This document shows, one piece after another, positions 31,360-41,621 of a stretch of DNA of 64,000 nucleotides. Origin of the DNA: Gonatopus flavifemur (Eukaryota > Arthropoda > Insecta > Hymenoptera > Dryinidae); NCBI GenBank assembly GCA_018340375.1, contig JAFFJZ010000071.1, positions 124,001 to 188,000 on the forward strand, given 5' to 3'. How positions within the stretch are numbered: position 1 is the first letter of the stretch; every line of letters starts with the position of its first letter. The notes below the pieces were generated by a model. It was not told the DNA's origin, made no database searches, and saw only the letters and a program-made list of their open reading frames with translations. A program made the position numbers and the translations under genes.

Positions 31360-32392
31360 GGGGAGAGTTGCGTATATCGTACCGGTGCCTAAATCGTACC
31401 GCTTCGATATCTCAGAAGGTAATGGTGATTAATTCCATATAGCGACGAAAACGTGAACTGCATCACCTTTTAGCACTTCTCATCGAAACCCGTCGCTATC
31501 AAGTGCGTATTGTATTCATAGTGGTGAATTGTAGGAAATTCGATGTGTTCATGTAAAATTCAAGTTCCGTGTCTAAGGGAATAGTATGAAACAAGGTAAG
31601 AATGAACGTTTTAGAGAATTTGTTTCTCAAATGATGTCCTTTCAACTATCTTTTGATATATTGAAAGTTCATGAACGATCGTCTTGAAGTCACGTTTCTC
31701 TTGTTTGTTTTCTTCAAATCACAGTTGCCTGTATCGTAACCCCATGTAGTTTCCTAAATCGTACCGATACAATTTCGCATATTATTTTTATACGTTGAAT
31801 TCATTTATAAAATTGCAATTTTTCCGTGCATAAATAACGTATTTTTGATCAACCCTATTGCAGAATGAGTGGCAAGAGGCAATACGGGAATTGGACATCA
31901 GATGAAATGTCCATGGCAATATCGGCGTACCGAAATGGAGACTGTGGTTTCAATTAACTTTGTCTACAATACAACATACCAAAACCTACCTTCAAGAGGC
32001 ACTTAGAGTCTCGTAATATTGCAGCAAATAAACAAATCAAAAGTTTTGGAAAACCCACCGTTTCCAATGAAATCCGCCGCTTGGCATTTGAGATAGTAGG
32101 AAAAAATGAAATCCCTCATATTTTATAATAAGGGCTGGAAAAAAAATTTTTTGTTCCGAGTGCCAATAAGGATGGTACGATTTAGGATAAGTTTCCTAAA
32201 TCGTACCATTTGCAAGGTTTTCGAAATTGTTTTTTTACTTAGAAATGGCTTGGTATTCACGATCCAGAAAAATATATTACATTTGGAATAAACTCCTTTA
32301 CTTCATGACATATTCCATATTTTTTTACCATGTGATGGGACTTGTCAAAAAAATTAAATGTTGAAAGTGGTACGATATAGGCCACTCTCCCC
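31360..32392 (+). mobile_element. pogo-like, TA-flanked element
   Basis: 1,033 bp with inverted ends GGGGAGAGTTGCGTATATCG / GGTACGATATAGGCCACTCT-type (the right end reads CACTCTCCCC), and TA on both sides (31358-31359 and 32393-32394). The phrase ATCGTACC recurs inside both ends. It carries only the start of a transposase gene. Confidence 0.85.
31865..32126 (+). pseudogene. pogo-type transposase N-terminal fragment (psq HTH), broken
   Basis: Begins MSGKRQYGNWTSDEMSMAIS, then AYRNGDCGFN, a TAA stop, and CLQYNIPKPTFKRHLESR. This is the Pipsqueak/CENP-B-type helix-turn-helix found at the start of pogo transposases (a W at the start, then G-IP-TF). The frame ends after IVGKNEIPHIL; the DDE domain is missing. 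A non-autonomous relic. Confidence 0.7.
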
Positions 32393-32547
32393 TACTTGGC
32401 GTTATTTTTTTACTTTTTTGGAGTTTCTTTGGGGGATTTCACTTCTTTTTCTGAATATACTCCCAACTGAACCCAAATGAAAATGAAATACTCCCGTCGA
32501 ATTTATGGCAATCGTAGGAGTGAAGGAAATGTCCTCAGATAACTTAT

Positions 32548-33050
32548 CCCGAACAGAACATGAAGCTTCACCGAACGTTCAAATCAGATGTGTATAGATC
32601 GGAGCGAAGGTTCATTAGAGCTAACTTTCAGATTCACAAACGTTTGACAAAGGTTCTACGGATGTTGAAATGTCCGCCTCGAGATACATTCAGGGAATAT
32701 AGATGGAACGTTCGCTGAAGGTTCATCGAAGGTTTGACGAAGCTTCACAAAAATATCTATACTTGTATTAATTTTAATGAATTTATATGAAAAATAAATT
32801 AATTGATAAACATAAATTATTATAAACAATGTAAGTATAGATATTTTTGTGAAGCTTCCTCAAACCTTCGATGAACCTTCAATGAACGTTCCATCTATGT
32901 TTCCTGAATGTATCTCGAGGCGGACATTTCAACGTCCGTAGAACCTTTGTCAAACGTTTGTGAATCTAAAAGTTAGCTTTCATGAACCTTCGATCCGATC
33001 TATATACATCTAATCTGAACGTTCGCTGAAGCTTCATGTTCTCTTCGGGA
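32548..33050. repeat. ~0.5-kb palindrome
   Basis: Arms of about 220 bp with TCCCGAACAGAACATGAAGC / GCTTCATGTTCTCTTCGGGA and CCGCCTCGAGATACATTCAG in opposite orientation. AT-rich loop at 32765-32830. No clear target duplication. Confidence 0.85.
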
Positions 33051-33199
33051 TGTGATATAAAAATCCACATGGATTTCCATCAGTCATCCCATCATTGGAC
33101 GGAAATGGATTATCGAAATGAAGAATGGAGGACAGAAGGGAAGGAAAGCGAATTCCCATAAACAAATATACGTGTGAAGAATTCCGAGAACTAAATTTT

Positions 33200-33980
33200 C
33201 CTCGACTGATAAGTTGGCGCCCAAAGCAGCTCAAAGTGCTCAAAGCAGTTCACAGCGCTCAAAGTAGCACACGCCGCTCAAAACAGCCCACGATATTGCG
33301 CTGAACATGTCTTGAGCTGGAATTTCCAGTGTTTTCAAGAAATCATTGTAAGAAAATCGAAACAACATAGATCTTACAGACAGAGGAAACTTGCGTACAA
33401 TATATTCAAGGTATCCAACATGAATTTTTTTTGCGAGATAGAATTTGTACTGTTTAGCATGCAGCTAAAAATAGCTTCCCAGCAAAAATTTTCCAGTCAC
33501 TCTCTTGAGTCATTGTGAAGAGTAGCAGATAGCAAAAGTTCCAAAAATTAGATCTCATTGAATTCTTTCGTGACCACAAAACGAACTACTGAAATGTCAG
33601 CAGAATAGAGTCCTTGGAGAATTCAAATCGCCTTTTGTCATACTGTATATTGTACTGTATATAGTATGACAAAGGGCGATTTGAATTCTCCAAGAACTCC
33701 ACTCTACTGACATTCCAGTGATTCATTTTGTGGTTCCAGAAGGATTCAATGGGATCTGGTTTTCGGAACTCTTGCTATCTGGGTAAAGAGATGTCAAATA
33801 TTCATCATGCAACAAAAAGATATACTTTCAAGATATCAGATTGAAGACATTTTCCAGTACTGTACCAGACATTTTTCAGAATGCTGTGGAATATCCATCG
33901 GAATCATTCGAAAAAATTCTTCAAGAATATTTGGTTCGTTATGGTATTATAAATATCAAGAGACGCGGTAGCGTCTCGAC
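33200..33980 (+). repeat. Segment duplicated in inverse at 54.65-55.45 kb
   Basis: Three consecutive parts recur inverted at the second locus: a stretch with GAAACAACATAGATCTTACA, the CAGATAGC palindrome, and a stretch with TTCTTCAAGAATATTTGGTT. A short-unit tract of GCTCAAAGCAG-like repeats lies at 33221-33297 (also inverted at 55367-55435). A 68-codon frame is open in both copies, but with no recognisable domain. Confidence 0.85.
33526..33781. mobile_element. CAGATAGC-family palindromic MITE, copy B
   Basis: 256 bp. CAGATAGCAAAAGTTCCAAA at the left pairs with an inverted end at the right (GAACTCTTGCTATCTG), with ~115-bp arms. No duplication is recognised in the flanks. CAG ends resemble hAT MITEs. 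Confidence 0.85.
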
Positions 33981-33981
33981 G

Positions 33982-34285
33982 CCAAGTACAGGAAAACCCT
34001 GAAAGAAAAAAAAATGAAAAAGCATAAGTTGTGCGTTACCGTGTATCTTTACTCGAAAACCAAGATTTTCTATAGTCAAAAAATCTTTAACCCACAATAA
34101 CTCATCACACATTGAATTTCACGAAAAAATAATTACACTTCTGTTATATAATTCGAATACACACTTTCGATTAAGCACACCACGAAGTTGATCCGTTCAC
34201 GCGATCCCGAGATACAAACGTTTCAAATTTCCATGCGATCAAAATGTCAGGATTTTTCTCCATCATCATCGCCACTTTCGATTTA
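33982..34285. other. No recognisable feature
   Basis: AT-rich spacer with a short GACGCGGTAGCGTC palindrome at about 33962-33975. Confidence 0.4.
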
Positions 34286-34292
34286 TTTTAAT

Positions 34293-34624
34293 CAGAGAGA
34301 AGATGAGAGAGCTCACGGCCAGGGTTCTATCGATAATAAACATTGAAGCGCCCTCTTATTGGATGGAACACGGAACCTGGTCCATCAACCCCCTTTCTCA
34401 TTTTTCTTATTCATGATGATGAAAAATTATATGCATTCAACATCGATCCATAAAATCATTTTAATCAAATACGTGTGGAAAAGTATACAAAAGAAATGCG
34501 CGATTTTGTAGTATTAAAAAATAAAATTTCAGTGTGTCAACTTCCATGATCCAACCGTCAGAGGGCCGGTGGAACTTTTACTATCAGTGAAAAGGTGCCC
34601 GTGAGCCCTCTCATTTCCTCTCTG
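34293..34624. mobile_element. MITE with CAGAGAGAAGATG ends, copy 2
   Basis: 332 bp. CAGAGAGAAGATGAGAGAGC at the left, an inverted match at the right (GAGCCCTCTCATTTCCTCTCTG, first 20 compared), and a 7-bp duplication TTTTAAT (34286-34292 and 34625-34631). The interior resembles 15541-15857 in inverse (GGTGCCCGTGAGC, CATGATCCAACCG). Confidence 0.88.
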
Positions 34625-34631
34625 TTTTAAT

Positions 34632-35069
34632 CACGATAGCGACTATAGTTTCTCGTCATCGGAATTCGGGAGGGTTTCTTCCATTGGCATAGAGATATTC
34701 TGTCTCTTCCCTTCTTGGCACATCCAATATTCTGTCCTTTTTCTTTCTTCCAATATCCAATAGCATTCACTTCAGTTAATGTATATTATAATCCAAACAT
34801 CCAATAGCGTGCATTTCAGTGTAGTGTGGTCTATACATTGTCAAAACATGAACAAATAACCAGGGTACACAAACCTCAAGCGGGGAGAAAGTTTGACGTA
34901 GTTCACTTTCCACAGAACCAGGCGCCGCTAGTGTGCCTGGCTTGGTTTCCCTCTCTCTAATTCAAAATCAGAGACGCTATGGTTATGATGCCGCTGCCAG
35001 TGGGGCGACGATTGTGAATAAGGTAAGGTCGTAAAAAGTAAACAGTGGTGAAAAACAGTGAACAGTGAA
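34632..35069. other. No recognisable feature
   Basis: Mixed sequence flanking the MITE. No gene or repeat supported. Confidence 0.4.
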
Positions 35070-36222
35070 CTCTTTTGATCAAATATCAAAGTTCGAATAG
35101 AAAAAATCCTGTTTATCGATGCAAGTCTTGAGAGAAATCTCAAAAGTGATGTACGTATGTTGAGAAATGTGTGTAAGTGCTCACTTCGTACCAAAATTGT
35201 TCTGTTAGAGCAAGAGGTGTTCAAATATGTACAATTTTTCCATATTTATTGTATTAGAATTGTACTTACACAATATGAATTACTGCGATGAAGGGCTTGA
35301 CGCTTTGATTTTGAAGTTCATCAAAGGAGCCTGTAATTTGAATCAATCTCACTATGATTCGAATGAGAAGTACAAAACATAAGTTGATCAAATTTCCCTG
35401 TCAATACTCCCATAATAGTAACATGAAGTGTAACATAAAAACCTTAACATAAAAAACATAACCTTCAACATAAAGAAAAGAGCCTCAAGAAAACAGTTCA
35501 TCGACTCACCTTTTGCTAAATATGTAGAATCTCTTCAATTATTTCTATAAACTTTTATCATTGGAAAGGATATTTCCAATTTTCATTCATATTTATGGGT
35601 TTTTGTGATAAAGATTAAGCCTTGCGACATAGTATTAGCAGTTATAATTTTTTGGTTGACCTTTGTATCAAACCCAAGTTCCAAACGTATTATAAATATT
35701 ATCCATCTTAGAATTCTAATGATATTCATAACACATCTGAAACTTGGGTTTGATACAAAGATCAATGGAAATAATTCAAGGGATTGTACATATTCAAAAA
35801 AAGGTGAGTCGATGAGATATTTTCTTGAGGCCACGTTTTTATGTTAAAGGTGCACACTTCATGTAACTATTATGGGAGTATTGACAGGGAAATTTGATCA
35901 AATTGTGTTGTGTACTTTTCACTTGAATTATAGTGAGGTTCATTCAAATTAGTGGCTCCTTTGATGCACTTCAAAATCAAAGCGTCAAGCCCTCCATCGC
36001 AGCAATTCATATTGTGTAAGTACAATTCTAATACAATGAATATGGAAAAATTGTACATATTTAAACACCTCTTGTTCTAACAGAACAATTTTGGTACAAA
36101 GTAAGCACTTACACACATTTCTCAACATACATACAGCACTTTTGGGATTTCTACCAAGACTTGCATCGATAAACAGGATTTTTTCTATTCAAACTTTGAT
36201 ATTTAGGTTGATCAAAAGAATC
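35070..36222. repeat. ~1.15-kb palindrome
   Basis: Arms of ~450 bp share AAGTACAATTCTAATACAAT, GGGAAATTTGATCAA, TTGCATCGATAAACAGGATT and GAACAATTTTGGTAC in opposite orientation. Within the loop, CTTTGTATCAAACCCAAGTT recurs inverted, a second smaller palindrome. Open frames inside are symmetrical by-products. No coding domain. Confidence 0.85.
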
Positions 36223-37117
36223 TCCAATTTTATTGAATCTTTATACTTATTGGAGTGATGTATGGATCATAGAATCTACCTAAACCAGGATTTTTTTTTC
36301 TAATTCTTGTTCAACGTCTTTCCAACTTTTTTTCAGATCTCAAATCAATCAACACCCACTATACCAAATAAACCTGGACCTCCTCTTCAAAATCCAAGTC
36401 AGGCTGTAACGGCACCAGTTAAAGAAGTGGTACGATAATTGGTTCTATTAAGTTATACATATATATATATATATATATATTACATACAAATATATATACA
36501 TATTTCCTCAGAATTCAGATGCTTCTCTCATGAACCTCAGGCATAATGAAAGTAGTTGGAATATGTGATAGATATTTTCCCGATCTTCGAGTATTGTATA
36601 CATATTGAAGCCAATAGAAGTCACATACTCAAATACGAGAATGCCTCGAAAAATTCCTTCTCTATAGCGTGCATTTGAGATCATCATTTAATCATCTGAG
36701 TGAAACAACCAAAGAGTCTTGTGAAGTTCCTAATTTTCATGAACTTATAATAAACATTTTGCAAGATAGCGGGTTGAAAAATTTGTACTGTGAAGTTTTG
36801 TAATGTAATTTAATATTCGAATCTATCCTTGAGACTTCAAAAATATGATTTAGAGATACTGTCCCATTTACTTGAAGAGGAATGGATGAATGTCTTCATA
36901 ATTTGACGTATGAATCTTTTTAAACGCATGGCCAGAATATAATATTAACGAAATAATATAATTTGTATGAATTTTAGGTGCACGAACTCATGGACGATGC
37001 GTTACACTCCTCGTGTGAAATTCTTCACGTGTCTGCATACACTTAGATGATCGGGAGAGAGGACTTTATTGAGAACTGGTTGCTCTTGCTGCCCCTTCGC
37101 TGGAAGCATATCCAGTG
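36223..37117. other. AT-rich spacer with a TA microsatellite
   Basis: (TA)n at about 36457-36481. Otherwise no gene or repeat supported. Confidence 0.5.
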
Positions 37118-38290
37118 TTCTTTGTAGTTTTTTCCAATTCTTTTCTATCTCAAATTCCTTACTTGATAGAGAATCGATGTTCAGAGAGAAACAAAATCAA
37201 ACACGCTGTGAGAAACATCTAATATACATGACCCATTGAAAGTTGGAAAAAATCACAGTCTCCTATAAGAGTACTGTGTTCAGCGTAGAGAAAATATATT
37301 TTTCATTGTGACAGTCCTATGCTCAATGTTATGACAACACAAAACTCTTGTGAACTGTTCACATCCAGCGTAGGAAACTTCAACACCTCTGCTGGATGTG
37401 AACAGATTACAAAAGTTTTGTGATATCATAACTTCAAGCGTAGGACTGTTACAATCGGAAGTATATTTTCTCTATGCTGAGCACAATACTCTTATGGAAG
37501 ACTGTGATTTTCTACAATTTTAAATGAGTCATGTATATTAAATGTTTTATTACATTGCGTTTAATTTCATTTTCCTCTGAACATTGATTTTCTTCCGAAT
37601 AAGGAATTTGAGATAGAAAAGAATTGGAAAAACTTACAAAGAATACTGTGAAAACATTTCATATGAAATTACACGATAAATCATTGGTAATATATTAGTC
37701 AATATCATGTTGTGACGTTTGTAACTTTTTCTGATGGTTCATAATGTTATTTCACCAAAAATTGTAATTTTTCACAATATAGGACTGTAAAAAGCTACAA
37801 TGTTCTGTAAAAACCCACAATATATCATTGGCTAACATACTGCCAATGATCCATTGTGTAATTTTATATGAAATGTTCTCACAGTATTCTTTGTAAGTTT
37901 TTCCAATTCTTTTCTATCTCAAATTCCTTACTCGGTAGGAAATCAATGTTCAGAGGAAAATGAAATCAAACACAATGTGATGAAACATCCAACATACATT
38001 ACCCATCCAATCTTTGGAAAAATCAGTCTTTGGTGAAAATACTGTGCTCAGCGGAGAGGAGATATACTTTTGATTGTAACAGTTCTACGCTCAATGTTAT
38101 GATATCACCAAACTCTTCTAAACTTTCAACATCCAGCGTAGGAAACTTGATCACTCATGCTGGATGCGAACAGATTACAAAAGTTTTGTGATATCATAAC
38201 ATTGAGCGTAGGGCTGTTAGAATAAAAAGTATATTTCCCTAACGCTGAACACAGTACTTTCACAGTTGATTGTGATTTCTCCAAACTTTG
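37118..38290. repeat. Alternating palindromes A-A'-A-A'
   Basis: A ~260-bp unit (TTTTTCCAATTCTTTTCTAT ... TCACATCCAGCGTAGGAAAC) appears at about 37118-37380, inverted at about 37390-37652, direct at about 37885-38150 and inverted at about 38155-38290 (partial). The inner spacer 37652-37885 is itself palindromic (ATTTCATATGAAATTACAC / GTGTAATTTTATATGAAAT). No coding content. Confidence 0.82.
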
Positions 38291-39372
38291 AATAGGTAAT
38301 GTACATGGAATATTTTCTGCAGTGTAACCCTAACGTGTTTTGTAAACATGGAAAAAACATAAAAATGAAATTCTCCACTGTTTTCTTTGGAAAATTTCGT
38401 GCAGAGCAATGTATCAAACATTCTGTTTCTACATTTTCTGTGAACATTGATGAGATAATTTCAATATTCAAGCGCGGTGTTTTTAAGTTTTCATATAATA
38501 TTTATATGCTTCATATGTGTACACGATATTCACAGTTTGTTACATAAGCGGAGTAAATAAATTTTTTAATTCTCAAATTCTCATGAAGCATATTCTAAAG
38601 TATATTCATAACACGTAATAGAAACATGAAATACTTAGAAGTGAAAAATTGTACAGTATAATTTGTGAAATATGGATTATGAAACCAATTTTGGTATATA
38701 AAGTGGATATATATGTTGAAATTTTCCACTCACCGAATACACACCTTTTGTTATAAATATACTTTTGAATATTGGCTAAGTTGATGTAATTCCAAGTAAC
38801 TACCTTCAATTTACTCATAATATATTTATTTTTGGATTCCAATAATAACTTTTTTCATTTCAGATACTTAATTACTTGATTCATAGGAATGTTGAGTTAT
38901 GAATGAAATTCCATTTTCAGTTGAGAGAAATCAATATCAGTTGAGATGCTTGAATTTATGATGAAATTTTGTAAAAAATGATTATGAATGAAAAACCAGC
39001 ATTTGTGTCATTTTTATTCATTTTACACTGAATTGAATTGTGAATTCATTCATTCCAATGATTATTGATTTTTTGTAATTGAAATTGTATTTTGTTAATA
39101 AGTTAGCATTTTTAAAAATCAGGAAATTAAATATCTGAAATAGAAAAAATTATTATATATAAGTATACCTATATATCTATCACACGTATATTCAGTACCC
39201 TGCATGTGTGTGTAGTAGCCTATGGGATTCCCCGCTCACATATGAGAACGTATTTGTGTAGGTAAAATTCCCCAGACACACCAACGCCACCTGGTACTGT
39301 GGAAGATGAAATACACAACTTCGGTGATTAACACGGTGGCTTGCGTACCCTGCAAATACCTGTCAATGAGGC
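38291..39372. other. No recognisable feature
   Basis: AT-rich sequence up to the retrotransposon target site. No gene or repeat supported. Confidence 0.4.
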
Positions 39373-40396
39373 GATGTGTTGATAGATTATTGTATTGACA
39401 TTCTGAATGGAGTCGGCGAGAATAGAGGTCGAAATGACGACACGTGTTTGGAAGGCTTCTTTATCCTTAATATAAAATATAGTATACAAGTGTAAGAGTG
39501 ATTTGAGTTTAAACTGAAAGCTTTTGTGGACACTTATTGTATAACCAAATATAATATTGAGTGGTTGGAGTTATAAATTTATTTTGCAGAATACGACAAA
39601 GGAGGTATAACCTCTAAGGAGGTTATCTTCTTTATGGAAGATGCTAATGAAGTTGAAGTTCTGGTTGACCATCAAATAATATCGGATTCCCTGAATGACT
39701 TGATAGAAGAAAATCAGCGAATCTCCGCTAGCCAAAATAATTCAACCCATAATGCTGGAAGAGTTGGGATGGAAAGAAAAAGTTATATCAATAGAAAGAG
39801 ACATCACTCGGGGGAGGGAAAAACCGGAAATGAAGAAGGAACAAGACAGATAGTACTGACATCTCAGTGAATGAAGCTACTGGAGGAAGAAAAATGGGAG
39901 AGAATGATAAGAAACGGTACCTGCGGCAATACAGTTCCAATTTGCACAGAGTCGAAGTTGGTATCAAAGATAAATTCGTTGAAAGAACCAAAGAACAAAA
40001 TTTGTTTCATACATGCTCAAGATTATCCATCTTAGGATATACAGGGTGATTCAAAATTCCCGCACTCTTTTTTGGGAGTAGATTCCTGATGAAATTTTGA
40101 AACGATTTGTCCTTTTGCACAATGCTCTCCGACGCATAATTTCCGAGATATAATTAATTACAGTTGACTAATTATGAGGTGGATCCATCGGTCATTCAGG
40201 AGCGTCATAACAGAACAAGAGAGGAAGGTGCTTGCAGAGGGCGCTCATACGATCAGCTGATCGGTATAATCGATACGATTTACCAACATACAAATTGGTA
40301 AATTTCCTATGTAGAACGATTGAATTCGTCGACACTGTGGAAAAATTGATTATTGTCATGAATTCTTATCACGATATGCTGTAGGTGAAAGTTGTA

Positions 40397-41621
40397 TTAG
40401 GTGTACAAATAAGTTTCCGCGGTTTTTTATAAAAAATTAGGAATTTATTGTAAAGGAAAAGTACATTACGTTTTATTCAAAGTATTTTCCATCATTTGCC
40501 ACTACTTTTCCCCATCTTTCTGGCAACATTCGGATACCCCGTCGAAAAAACTCTTCATCTTTTGACGCTATCCACAAATCTACCCAATTTTTGGTGTCTT
40601 CATATGATGTGAAGCGCTGCTCAGACAGACCATGTGCCATCGACCGGAACAGGTGATAATCAGAAGGGACTAAGTCTGGTGAATACGGCGGGTGGGGTAA
40701 AACTTCCCAGTTGAGTGTTTTCAAGTATGTTTTTACCGGTGCCGCAACATGTGGACGAGCATTATCGTGTAAAAGAATAATTTTGTCGTGTCTGGAGTAG
40801 TAATGGGCGCGTTTTTCCTCAAGTGCCCGACTCAATCTCATCAATTGTGTTCGGTAGAGAGCTCCAGTAATGGTTTCGCTTGGTTTCAGCAATTCATAAT
40901 ACACGACACCAAGCTGATCCCACCAAATACACAGCATGAGTTTTTTTCCATGAATATTCGGCTTAGCTGTCGATGTTGATGGTTCGCCGGGCTTAACCCA
41001 TGACTTTCTCTTCTTCAGATTATCGTAGTGAATCAGCATTTCACTCATGCATAATCGGCGTTCAACGTCTCTCGGCTTTAGTTCATATGGAACCCAATTT
41101 CCTTGTTTTTGAATCATTCCTAACGATTTTAAACGATGTGAAATTGCTTGTTGAGTCACTTGTAGAGTAAGTGCAAGTTCTTTTTGCGTTTGGGACGAAT
41201 CTTCCTCCAATAGTACTTCTAATTCCATGTCTTCGTACACTTTCGGCCTTCCACTGCGTTCTTTGTCTTTAACGTCAAACTCACCGTTCTTAAACTTTTG
41301 AAACCATTCCTGACAACTTCTCTCACTTAAAGCAGCTTCACCATATGCTTCTAGAAGCAACGATGCGCCTCAGCTGCAGATTTTTTCACATTAAAGAAGT
41401 AAATCAAAAGTTCCCGCAAATGATGCTTATTCGGAATAAAACTTGACATTTTTGCACGAAAAAAATTACGTGATGCTGATACGGAATCACTAGTACTTTG
41501 AGGTTATGGTGTTGCCAGATGACTAAACTTGGGATATTACGTTTTACATCTGACAATTTCTCCATAACCTTCTGGTGGGGCAATCTTTTGACAAACCGCG
41601 GAAACTTATTTGTACACCTAA
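40397..41621 (-). mobile_element. mariner element, nested
   Basis: 1,225 bp with identical 29-bp inverted ends TTAGGTGTACAAATAAGTTT... and TA on both sides (40395-40396 and 41622-41623). Distinct in ends and protein from the mariner at 188-1481. The corresponding position in the other palindrome arm (about 42765) is empty. Confidence 0.93.
40473..41449 (-). pseudogene. Mariner transposase, frameshift and loss of the first catalytic Asp
   Basis: Starts at the ATG giving MSSFIPNKHHLRELL. A one-base shift near 41361 moves it to LLEAYGEAALSERSCQEWF. The HTH region is followed by NWVPYELKPRDVERRLC. Then SEMLIHYDNLKKRKSWVKPG lacks the segment that normally carries the first Asp (a deletion of about 20 codons). 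The second and third Asp are present ([28 protein letters not shown], 34 apart). Inactive in itself, though its ends are intact, so it could be moved in trans. Confidence 0.92.

Larger units (their letters stand above)
30085..32470. repeat. ~1.3-kb palindrome, right arm split by a pogo-like element
   Basis: Left arm is about 30085-30660. The right arm is about 30790-31357, continuing at 32395-32470 after the insertion. The arms share AATCTTCCGGAAAGAGTGAA, GGTATCTATATACGGGCAGA and TGGATAACCAATGTACTTGG in opposite orientation. The centre (30660-30790) is an inverted GCGTGGCC / GGCCACGCC stretch. A further copy of one arm lies at about 55460-56180. Confidence 0.85.
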
